From Pseudomonas fluorescens (lineage in GTDB: Bacteria > Pseudomonadota > Gammaproteobacteria > Pseudomonadales > Pseudomonadaceae), in the NCBI RefSeq assembly GCF_902497785.1, contig NZ_CABVHK010000001.1, positions 186,001 through 250,000 on the forward strand: 64,000 nt of DNA. Direction: 5' to 3'. Below, piece by piece: positions 52,801 through 60,455 of this stretch. Every line of letters starts with the position of its first letter. Position 1 is the stretch's first letter. A model generated the notes under the pieces. That model did not search any database. It saw only the letters and a program-made list of their open reading frames with translations, and had not been told where the DNA came from. A program made the translations under genes and the position numbers.

Positions 52801-53688
52801 ATGCTTGATGCCTATGAGGATTGGTCCCGATGGCTGGACACCGCCCGACGGAAACTGTTGCCGGGCGACATGCTGGTGCTGGCCGAAGAAGCACCGACGG
52901 TTGCATTGCGGATCGAAGCGAAAAGCGCTGCCGGGGAGGCTCTGCTGAAGTTCGGCCAGTGGGATTTTGCACGCGAGCAATTTGACGCGGTACTGGCGCT
53001 CGATCCGGACAACCGGTTTGCCCGCGAGAAGAAAGCCCTGTGTCTTGCTCGCCCGGATCGCAAGGTGGTCGAGCAGGAAACAACCCTCGGCGAGTCAGCC
53101 TTTGAACCCCGCCAAGTGTTCCTTTTCAGTGGCCACATGATCGACACAGCCGATCGCGCGGTGCCTCGCTTTCCCGCAGACAAGGAAGCTATTGCCGCCG
53201 CGAGTATTGCAGCAGCGCTTGATCGTTTTGGGGGAGGCCCCGGCGACCTCGCGTTGGCTCAAGGTGCCAATGGCGGGGATCTGTTGTTTCTCGAAGCATG
53301 CCAACAGCGCGGGATTCGCCTGCAACTCATGCTGCCACTGCCCGAACCCGAGTTTATCGAGCGTTCCCTATTGCCTTCCTGCGGGGGAGAGCAGTGGCGT
53401 GATCGCTATTGTGAACTCAAGCGCCACCTGCACACGGCACCGCGCATCATGCCGGACGAACTTGGCTTGCCACCTGAATCCAGCCCCGAAAAAGTAGCAG
53501 ACCCTTTTGAGCGCTGTAATCTCTGGCTGCTGTTCAGTGCGCTGGCGTGGGGGGGCAGCAAGGTGAGGTTCATTTGCCTGTGGAATGGCAGTGGCGGTGA
53601 CGGGCCGGGCGGCACCTCCCACATGTACGAGGAAATGAAACGCCGGACGGGGCGAGTGGCCTGGCTGGATACCCGGGATCTCTGGTAG
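52801..53688 (+). CDS. TPR protein with SLOG-like Rossmann domain
   Basis: A 295-residue protein from ATG 52801. A TPR-like unit (about 40-85: EALLKFGQWDFAREQFDAVLALDPDN) is followed by a Rossmann-like domain (about 105-200) with FLFSGHMID, AQGANGGDLLFLEACQQRGI and LQLMLPLPE, the layout of SLOG/LOG nucleotide-sensing domains. A final part (WLLFSALAWGG...) is not identified. SLOG domains in Thoeris sense nucleotides made by TIR proteins, and a TIR gene lies close by. The start is uncertain because no strong ribosome site exists. Confidence 0.65.
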   Translation: MLDAYEDWSRWLDTARRKLLPGDMLVLAEEAPTVALRIEAKSAAGEALLKFGQWDFAREQFDAVLALDPDNRFAREKKALCLARPDRKVVEQETTLGESAFEPRQVFLFSGHMIDTADRAVPRFPADKEAIAAASIAAALDRFGGGPGDLALAQGANGGDLLFLEACQQRGIRLQLMLPLPEPEFIERSLLPSCGGEQWRDRYCELKRHLHTAPRIMPDELGLPPESSPEKVADPFERCNLWLLFSALAWGGSKVRFICLWNGSGGDGPGGTSHMYEEMKRRTGRVAWLDTRDLW

Positions 53689-53709
53689 GGGCGCAGGGGC
53701 TTGCGACGA

Positions 53710-55809
53710 TTATTTGGGCCGCGTCACTATCGGCTCTAGACCGAACCACAGCTCATAGTGCTCGGGGCGAGTGCCCGGGGCGTGTTCATAAATGCGGCTC
53801 AGATCTTCAAGCGTCACAGAAGGGGTTTCCAAACTTTCATTGATGACTTTGACCAAGGCGTATCCGTTCGCGGCGCATTCCCTGGCGCGAAAACAACGCA
53901 GTACCGAGCGCGGAGGAAAAATTTCTGAAAGCATGATCTTGGGAACGACTAAGTCATAGTCAAACGCCTGGCTCGCCTCGAGTAAGAAACCGAGCTGTTC
54001 AGCGCTTCTGCGCTGGGTTTCATGGGCAATATGCACATAGATGCGCGGCGCCAGGCTGATGGTTTCCAGCTGCCTGGCCTGGACATTGAGCTGGGTATCA
54101 AACTTGGTCAATTTTGCGGATAACTCATCGCTGGATGTTTTTTGAGGCGAGGCCAGCTCGGTGGCGATGGCGTCCCGAGCTTCACGTATCACGTTGATGG
54201 TCTCCTGTTGTGAAAAGGATATGACCTCCTTCTCCTCGCCAACCTTGTTGCCTTGTACGAAAAGCCACAGTGCCCACGCGCTCAAACCCAGGAGAATCAC
54301 CACTAAGCTGCCCGCTCTGCGGATCAATTTCATTCTGCGCGTGTGATTACGCGCCTTGATGCTCGCCTTTAATAACGCCTGCACCCGATCCCAGTCACCA
54401 CCGTAGCGTTTCGCCCATTCGCGGTTGTATTTAAGTATCCATCGCTCCCGGTCAGTCGTTACCGCCGCGCCCAGCACATTGTCGGCGTCCTGCTCGAAAC
54501 TGTCGGCCTGTACCAGTAATGCGCGCCAGACAAGCCCGCTCCGGAACTCGCGTTTCAGCCAGCCCTGTTGCGGGTCGTCGATCTTTTGCCAGCAGCGAAT
54601 CAGCGCCTCATGACTGATATCGATCAATGTTCCTGCTTCAAGTGGAACCTGCCCATGAGGCTTGAGAAATGAAACACCGTCGATGCGAAACAGGTCGAGC
54701 ACCCGGCGTACGTCAGATTCCTCACCCCCCGTTACTGCTATCAAGTCAGCAAAGGTCAGCGGCCGCCGAATGGCTTGGCCCTCGGCATTGATATCGGTCA
54801 GCGCCCGAAAAATCGCTTCGACCAGCTGGCTGCCATTGGGCAGGGTCGCTTGCGCCTGTTCGAGAATTTCATCGGCATGGGCCGACAACAAGCCGGCCAG
54901 CCCACTGGTGTGCTGATATTGCTCCATGCCCAGGCGCCAGGTCGTATCGGTCTGCGCCTGTTGCCCGGTCTTGGCCACGTGCTGCTCGAACAGCAGCATC
55001 AACCCATGCTGAATCAGCGGCAGTTGATCTTGCCCACCGCCGGAATCGACGATCAGACGCTCGGCGAGGGGCAGGCTGATCTCGCCATCGAACAACCTGG
55101 CGGGTTCGCAAATCGCCCTCAACAAATCGCTGTGATCCATCCTCGGCAGCAAGTATTGCGTTGCATTGACTGCTTCGGCGAAGCCTTTGTAGTGCGCACA
55201 GGACCCGAGAAACTCAGAGCGCATCGTCAGCACCACGTACAACCCGGGGGGCGGGTTTTGCTGCAGCGCGATCAGAAATTGAGTGAGTAACTGGGCTTCC
55301 TCGGGACCGTTTTTGCGTGCGTGTTCGAAGAGTTCTTCAAATTGATCGATCAGGATGCACACGTGATCACCGGCGCGCTGGCACATCAGGCGCGCGAGTT
55401 CTTTGGGGGCGTCCGCACCGAAATTAAGCACCCGGCGAAGAGTGATCACTCGCTCATCGTCGTCAGCGCGCCCGTCTACGCTTGCCAGCGCCTCGGCGAT
55501 GTTCAGCAGCGGCCCGCCCCTGGGCATTGCGGTGCAGGTTCGCCAGCGCAATCCCGCTCGGGCGCTTTCCTGTTCCAGGCGTGGCAAAACCGCCGCTCTG
55601 ATCAGCGAACTCTTGCCGCAGCCAGAATCGCCATGCACCACCAGCAATCTTTTGGAGATCAGTTCGCTGACGATCGCATCGGCCATCCGTTCGCGGCCGA
55701 AAAAGATCGGCCATTCGTTTTTTTCGAAGGGACGCAGGCCGGGGTAGGGGCGAGGTGGAAGGATGACAGTGAAGATTTTCTCCAGCGTATCGGCTTGCTC
55801 GGTGCTCAT
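53710..55809 (-). CDS. nSTAND-type NTPase with transmembrane segment
   Basis: A 699-residue protein. It opens with PYPGLRPFE and FFGRE typical of novel STAND NTPases, then Walker A GDSGCGKSS (60-68) and Walker B ILIDQFEE (152-159). A winged-helix part is followed by a single transmembrane helix (about 497-518), a coiled coil and a small C-terminal domain (RIYVHIAHETQRRSAEQLG) that recalls SPOR or LytR-C folds. STAND proteins are ligand-triggered oligomerising switches, used in immunity and cell death. ATG 55809 overlaps the TIR stop by four bases. Confidence 0.82.
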   Translation of the reverse strand: MSTEQADTLEKIFTVILPPRPYPGLRPFEKNEWPIFFGRERMADAIVSELISKRLLVVHGDSGCGKSSLIRAAVLPRLEQESARAGLRWRTCTAMPRGGPLLNIAEALASVDGRADDDERVITLRRVLNFGADAPKELARLMCQRAGDHVCILIDQFEELFEHARKNGPEEAQLLTQFLIALQQNPPPGLYVVLTMRSEFLGSCAHYKGFAEAVNATQYLLPRMDHSDLLRAICEPARLFDGEISLPLAERLIVDSGGGQDQLPLIQHGLMLLFEQHVAKTGQQAQTDTTWRLGMEQYQHTSGLAGLLSAHADEILEQAQATLPNGSQLVEAIFRALTDINAEGQAIRRPLTFADLIAVTGGEESDVRRVLDLFRIDGVSFLKPHGQVPLEAGTLIDISHEALIRCWQKIDDPQQGWLKREFRSGLVWRALLVQADSFEQDADNVLGAAVTTDRERWILKYNREWAKRYGGDWDRVQALLKASIKARNHTRRMKLIRRAGSLVVILLGLSAWALWLFVQGNKVGEEKEVISFSQQETINVIREARDAIATELASPQKTSSDELSAKLTKFDTQLNVQARQLETISLAPRIYVHIAHETQRRSAEQLGFLLEASQAFDYDLVVPKIMLSEIFPPRSVLRCFRARECAANGYALVKVINESLETPSVTLEDLSRIYEHAPGTRPEHYELWFGLEPIVTRPK

Positions 55810-56909
55810 GGCTGGCCACCTGTCAGAGGACTCTTGTCCTGCAGCCATTGCGGGATTTGCGACGTCCAGTTGTCCTTGGTCCCGTCGATCCAGTCGGCTT
55901 GCACATGACGGGCGGACGCCTGGCGCATCGGCGTGATGATTGCCGTGCCAACAGTGTTGAGCAACGCACACGGAAGCGGGCGACTGGAGCGTGACCGCGC
56001 GGATTGTCGATCATGCTTGCCGATCACCACTAGATCGGCATCCAGAGCCCGATCATTGGCAGTGCCCAGCAATAAAAGCGCGTCGCAGTCGCTCAGTATT
56101 TCTACCCGTCGTTCACGGGTTTCCTGAATTTTTTGTGGATTGTCCTCAACCTCATCCGGGCTGCCTGGCAATACACAAAAACCCTTGTCCGCCAAGGCGA
56201 GGCCTGCCTTTTCCCAAGCCTGAGCCTGGTCAGCGCGGCCATGCAGATAGAGGGTTTGCCCGCCGGGTTGGTGCAAGTGGTCGATGGCTGCCACGGTACG
56301 ACCACGCTCTTCAAGTCGAACTTTCAGAGCACTGAGTTTCGCTATCAGTTGCGCCACGATGCCAAGTAACGCCTTGCGAAAAGTGGGGTTGGAAGAGAAA
56401 GGTTCGTCCGTCCAACCAAGTGGCCGGACGCTTCCACTGATCGAGGTATGGAATTCGAACCCTACTAAGTGTTCACCCCGCGAGTCGGAGAGGGGGGGCG
56501 GCCAGGCTGCCGTCGTTGGCCAGATTTTAACTACGGCGATGCGTTCATTGATGGCAAAGCCAAGTTTTTCTTGATGCTGGCACCACCAGTTACGTTCTTC
56601 GGTACACCAAGCGGATTCCAGATATTGATCCGACATCAGGATGACTAATAGCGCCGACTCGTTGATGTGTTCACGTAGCTGATCTGTAAGCGGTGACATC
56701 GGGTCGACGCCGTGACCAAGCCGCTCATCCTTGTCGAGGAATATCCTGAGCTCTTTGTACAACTGTTTTTCCAGTCGCAGCTCGCGCTCCAATGCCTCGA
56801 CAAACACTGCGGACCAGGGTTGCAATAAACCCTTGCCCTTGCCGTCATCGCCGCCGTGGCTGTAACTGACAAACAAGTCGTGAGTAAAGGGAAGCCCTAC
56901 ATACGCCAT
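55806..56909 (-). CDS. TIR-domain protein
   Basis: A 367-residue protein with an N-terminal TIR domain (about 8-150): HDLFVSYSH, the helix with LREHINESALLVILMSDQYLES, and AWCTEE, where Glu104 fits the catalytic Glu of NAD-cleaving TIRs. A second Rossmann-like part (about 215-345: TLYLHGRADQAQAWEKAG, then CDALLLLGTAND) follows. TIR domains hydrolyse NAD or make cyclic ADP-ribose signals. It is co-translated with the nSTAND gene downstream, so the TIR enzyme and the STAND switch probably work together. Confidence 0.82.
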   Translation of the reverse strand: MAYVGLPFTHDLFVSYSHGGDDGKGKGLLQPWSAVFVEALERELRLEKQLYKELRIFLDKDERLGHGVDPMSPLTDQLREHINESALLVILMSDQYLESAWCTEERNWWCQHQEKLGFAINERIAVVKIWPTTAAWPPPLSDSRGEHLVGFEFHTSISGSVRPLGWTDEPFSSNPTFRKALLGIVAQLIAKLSALKVRLEERGRTVAAIDHLHQPGGQTLYLHGRADQAQAWEKAGLALADKGFCVLPGSPDEVEDNPQKIQETRERRVEILSDCDALLLLGTANDRALDADLVVIGKHDRQSARSRSSRPLPCALLNTVGTAIITPMRQASARHVQADWIDGTKDNWTSQIPQWLQDKSPLTGGQP

Positions 56910-57360
56910 ATCAAACCCTCGGCGAGGGATCCGGACAGCGCGAGTATCGGATCGGCTACGGGTGCATTACTTTAATAAAGCACAGTTTCGGACAAGCACA
57001 AGTCGTAACTTATTCGTAAGTAAAAAACATCTGGCGCCGGCATCATGTCCCGTGGTTGCTGGGTGTAATTCGGGTCGTATGCGAGCGATGGGCGAATGAT
57101 TAGTTATTTTATTTGAGGTGATGAAAGTGTTGACCAATTGCGATAAAAACAACGCCATATATAGCGTCTGCGCATTTATGCTGATGCGTAGGAAGCGTTC
57201 CCCGATCACTAAAATAATCAAGGCCAAGTTCTAATGTGTACAAGTAATGCAACACTTGACCTCAACCTATTACTACCCTGAAAGAGAGGCCGCTTCAGCG
57301 GGATCTCTTTCAAGTGAGGTCACATAGCAAGTCTGCACCGATTGGCCGTTACCGATGTAC
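56910..57360. other. Intergenic region upstream of the TIR operon
   Basis: AT-rich around 57000-57240 and likely to contain the promoter of the TIR-STAND operon. I see no supported gene. Near 57280-57312 a short inverted pair (AAAGAGAGGCCGC, GCGGGATCTCTTT) could act as a terminator for the small gene on the minus strand. Confidence 0.4.
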
Positions 57361-57567
57361 TCAGCGCGCGTACACGCAAGCCTGTACGAGTACGCTGTCC
57401 TGCCCACCCGCGATCAAATGCAGCGGCATGTGCGGTGGCTCATCAACGGTTGAAACTTCAAAACCACCCACCACTAGCGGTTGGCGTTCACCCAATTCAG
57501 TCGACTCTCCCGCCAGTTTTTTTGCCATTTTCGCGTGATTCGCTGCGATTTCACTGAGAGTTGACAC
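57361..57567 (-). CDS. Small hypothetical protein
   Basis: A 68-residue protein starting at GTG 57567 (VSTLSEIAANHAKMAKKLAG) with CCGGAG seven bases ahead. It has a short helix then a mixed part ending LIAGGQDSVLVQACVYAR. Its domain and function are unknown. It seems to belong to the core flank rather than the mobile region. Confidence 0.55.
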   Translation of the reverse strand: MSTLSEIAANHAKMAKKLAGESTELGERQPLVVGGFEVSTVDEPPHMPLHLIAGGQDSVLVQACVYAR

Positions 57568-57799
57568 GTTACGTCTCCGGTGACCGACCCAGCGCATTTG
57601 CTGGCGTCCATAAATATTGATGAGTGCTGGCTGCGTCAGAATTACGTCGTTCTCAGCTAGCTATGATCGCGTTTGCAATCCATGGGCCAGTCGCCGTCAA
57701 TTTTTTGTAGTGCGAGCTTGCAAGCGACGAATGGCGCTCGGTTGCTCGCGTTGAATCGGGCGTAGACTGGCGGAGTCAATTGATCAGATGGAGGTGCAT

Positions 57800-57994
57800 A
57801 TGATCGCCGACCGAATGACCGCACAGACGTCCGAGGCCAAAGCCGTCTGGGATCAATACTTCTGCGCTGCCCTGATTGCGGAAAGCACCCTGACAGCGCC
57901 GGTAGTAGGAGGGGCCACTCATGAGGACAGGCAGAATCTGTTAATCGAACGAGCCAAGGCGCTCGCGGACAAGATGATGGATACCCGCCAGTAA
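57800..57994 (+). CDS. Small hypothetical protein
   Basis: A 64-residue protein starting at ATG 57800 behind GGAGG. It is helical and soluble (MIADRMTAQTSEAKAVWDQYF... ALADKMMDTRQ). A terminator follows at 58024. I do not recognise the family. Confidence 0.6.
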   Translation: MIADRMTAQTSEAKAVWDQYFCAALIAESTLTAPVVGGATHEDRQNLLIERAKALADKMMDTRQ

Positions 57995-58023
57995 AGGGAA
58001 ACAAGAACATGTTCAATGCCTCG

Positions 58024-58050
58024 GCCCAACCTTTTCAGGTTGGGCTTTTT
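58024..58050 (+). terminator. Rho-independent terminator
   Basis: GCCCAACCT, TTTC, AGGTTGGGC, then five T's; it ends the small gene at 57800. Confidence 0.8.
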
Positions 58051-58060
58051 CATGCGCGTT

Positions 58061-59098
58061 TCAATTTGATGTGAACAACTGCCGTATCAGGTTCGGCGTA
58101 CTCCCGGTCCAGCGCTTGAACGAGCGCCGAAAATTCGCCGCATCGTTAAAGCTCAAATACTCCGCCACGGCTTCGTTACTGAATCCTTTGATCTGGTACA
58201 GGTACAGCGCGACATGCTTGCGCACCAGGTCCACTTGTTGCTGAAAACCGGTGTCGTGTTTTTGCAGCTTGCGCTTGAGCGTGGCCGGACTCATGGCAAA
58301 GGCGTGAGCGGCCTGTTCAAGGCTCGGCGCCTGCCGCACATGGGTTTGCAGGTAGCGATACAGGCAATCGACGAAGCTTGAGGCGAAACCCAGTTGTTCG
58401 ATCTGCGCCTGAGCTTCCTGTCGGGCCACCTGGCCGGCGGTGGCGGAGGCGGTGGGCCACGGCAGCGCGAGGTATTGCCGAGGGATGCGCATCATATCCA
58501 ATGGACGCTTGAACCGGGTGTGCTCGCCCAGGTGCACCCAGTACTGCTCGACATAGCGCGGTTCGGCGTGGCTGAAACTGCATTCCCACGGCAGCCGCTG
58601 GCCGCTCATTGCCCGACTCATGGCCACCAGAGAGGTCATGCTCGCTTCCAGCAGGAAGCGCCATTGCTCGCCCGCACCGCAACTGTCCAGCCAGTAGAAC
58701 CAGGCGTATTTTTCATCCAGCACCAGCCGCGGCGTCATCAGCGGGCTGAGCAGCGCTTGTTGTTGCACCAGGGTATCGAGCGCCTGATGCAGGTTTTGCG
58801 CATGGCGCAAGGCGTGGCTGGCCGGGCCGTAATGCCCCGGCAGCAAGCGCTGGCCGAACAGAAAACTGCTGTCGTCCGCGTCCAGCAAACGGCGGCTGTT
58901 GTGGATCAGGCTGAAAAATTGCTGCGGGCTGAGGCGAGTCTGCCCCGCCAGAATGTCTTCAAGGAACAGGCCGGTGCCGCGCAGCAGGCGATGGCTGTCG
59001 ATGTCTCGGGACAAGGCCAGATCAATCAGGGTGGCCGGCTGGTAATGGCCGGGAATGAAACGGCTGTCGGCTTCGTACCAGGGGGTCTTCAGTGTCAT
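58061..59098 (-). CDS. AraC-family transcriptional regulator
   Basis: A 345-residue regulator with an N-terminal effector domain of the arabinose-binding-2 type (starting about residue 20, ATLIDLALSRDID) and a C-terminal pair of helix-turn-helix motifs (SLEQAAHAFAMSPATLKRKL and FSNEAVAEYLSFNDAANFRRSFKRWTG). Such regulators often control lipid or catabolic genes. It follows the GGDEF gene by nine bases and is probably co-transcribed with it. The target is unknown. Confidence 0.88.
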   Translation of the reverse strand: MTLKTPWYEADSRFIPGHYQPATLIDLALSRDIDSHRLLRGTGLFLEDILAGQTRLSPQQFFSLIHNSRRLLDADDSSFLFGQRLLPGHYGPASHALRHAQNLHQALDTLVQQQALLSPLMTPRLVLDEKYAWFYWLDSCGAGEQWRFLLEASMTSLVAMSRAMSGQRLPWECSFSHAEPRYVEQYWVHLGEHTRFKRPLDMMRIPRQYLALPWPTASATAGQVARQEAQAQIEQLGFASSFVDCLYRYLQTHVRQAPSLEQAAHAFAMSPATLKRKLQKHDTGFQQQVDLVRKHVALYLYQIKGFSNEAVAEYLSFNDAANFRRSFKRWTGSTPNLIRQLFTSN

Positions 59099-59107
59099 GG
59101 GGGCGCC

Positions 59108-60022
59108 TCAGGCCGTTCTGGCCAAGGGCCGCTTGGCTCGCGCCAACGCCAGGTTAAGGCGTTTAAGCAGGGCATCCGGCGCCTCGTTCACCGCCATCAC
59201 CACGGCGGTGCTGGCCGACAGGTGCACGCGCTCGCCATGCTGGCGGGTCCTGTGTGCCAGGCCTTGGACCGTCTGTTGCAACTCCAGCGCCAGCAGGCGT
59301 GCCTGGCTTTCCCCGGTGTTGGGCAGCAGCACCACAAAACGGTCACCGGCCAGTCGGCAGAGCAGGTCCTGGCGCCGCAGGTTGAGCAGCAGCAAATGAC
59401 TGAGCGCCTGCAACACCGCGTCGCCCTCGGCATGCCCAAAGGCCTGATTGATCGCCGAGAAGTTATCGATGTCCAGCGCCAGCAATGACAGCGGCTGCTG
59501 TTGTCGCAGGCTCTCTTCAAGACTGTCGGTGAGTTGACGCTTGAGGTAGTCGGCACCGCCCAATGGCGTGAGTTTGTCGAACAGCCTGTGCTCGCGAAAG
59601 AGCTTCTCGCGCTTCTCCATTTGTGCGCTGATCGCCAGTTGCTCGCGATGCCAGTGATAAATGCCGACGGTCAGCAAGATCATGCCGACCGGCATCGGCC
59701 CGGATTCCAGCCAGTGGTCCCAGGTGATGCTGTCCGGCAGGCGGATGAATTCGTCGAGGCTGTCGATCCACCAGGAAAAAAAGATCGCGCTCAAGCCCAG
59801 CGCCAGGTAATTGGTCACGCGCCCGGCCGGGCGGCTCTTGAGCACCAGCCCCAGCCAGACCAGCGCCAGCAGCGCGGAACCGCCTTCGCCGAGGATGTCC
59901 AGCCAGACCCATTCACTGAGGCTTTTCAACTCGCCGCACGCCAGGTGCAACAGCAATCCGGCGTTCGCCGCTAACAGCAGCAGAGCGAGTTTCCAACGAT
60001 GGGGTTTGAGCACGGAAAACAT
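59108..60022 (-). CDS. Membrane GGDEF-domain protein, degenerate active site
   Basis: A 304-residue protein. Four to five hydrophobic segments fill residues 8-120, then a GGDEF-type domain follows. The Mg-binding LDIDNF and NQAFGHAEGD motifs are kept, but the signature loop reads AGDRF instead of GGDEF, so c-di-GMP synthesis is doubtful. It might act as a sensor or GTP-binding protein. ATG 60022 follows AAGGATC; the earlier frame start at 60061 lacks a site. Confidence 0.82.
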   Translation of the reverse strand: MFSVLKPHRWKLALLLLAANAGLLLHLACGELKSLSEWVWLDILGEGGSALLALVWLGLVLKSRPAGRVTNYLALGLSAIFFSWWIDSLDEFIRLPDSITWDHWLESGPMPVGMILLTVGIYHWHREQLAISAQMEKREKLFREHRLFDKLTPLGGADYLKRQLTDSLEESLRQQQPLSLLALDIDNFSAINQAFGHAEGDAVLQALSHLLLLNLRRQDLLCRLAGDRFVVLLPNTGESQARLLALELQQTVQGLAHRTRQHGERVHLSASTAVVMAVNEAPDALLKRLNLALARAKRPLARTA

Positions 60023-60147
60023 GGCCGGGATCCTTGGGCGAGTGGCAGTGGGCGTCAGCACAGCAGATGTTTGTGACAGTCGGGTGACGGGGGCGGGAGG
60101 TCGAATCAGCTCACGGCGCTACCGTATTTTTCTTACCTGTGATGCAT

Positions 60148-60259
60148 TGTGGCGAGGGAGCTTGCTCCCGCTGGATTGCGCAGCGATCCCACCTCGGTTA
60201 TCCAGCCAAGACCATGGCGGCCGCTACGCGACCGAGCGGGAGCAAGCTCCCTCGCCACA
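60148..60259. repeat. REPIN (inverted pair of REP elements)
   Basis: TGTGGCGAGGGAGCTTGCTC... at 60148-60172 is matched by its reverse complement at 60235-60259. The pair with a spacer of about 60 bases is the usual Pseudomonas REPIN shape. It fills part of the 433-base gap upstream of the TonB receptor gene. Confidence 0.8.
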
Positions 60260-60455
60260 GGAGCCCCCGTCGCCACGGGTTAGCGGCCGGCTCAGGTCAT
60301 TTGAGCTCATTAACCGAACTGAAACCCCGCAAAACCCCGGTTTCAAGCGCTCCCCGCCAACCCCTGTCACAGAACGGTCATCCCCCGACCCTAGCTTGCC
60401 CTCCCAGTTGCCGGGCCACTTGCCTGGCGTTTTCGGACTCTTGGGGAGGACCACC

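Noticed and set aside
56967..57227. 86-residue minus-strand frame in the gap before the TIR operon
   Set aside because: AT-rich promoter-like stretch, no ribosome site and no natural amino-acid pattern.
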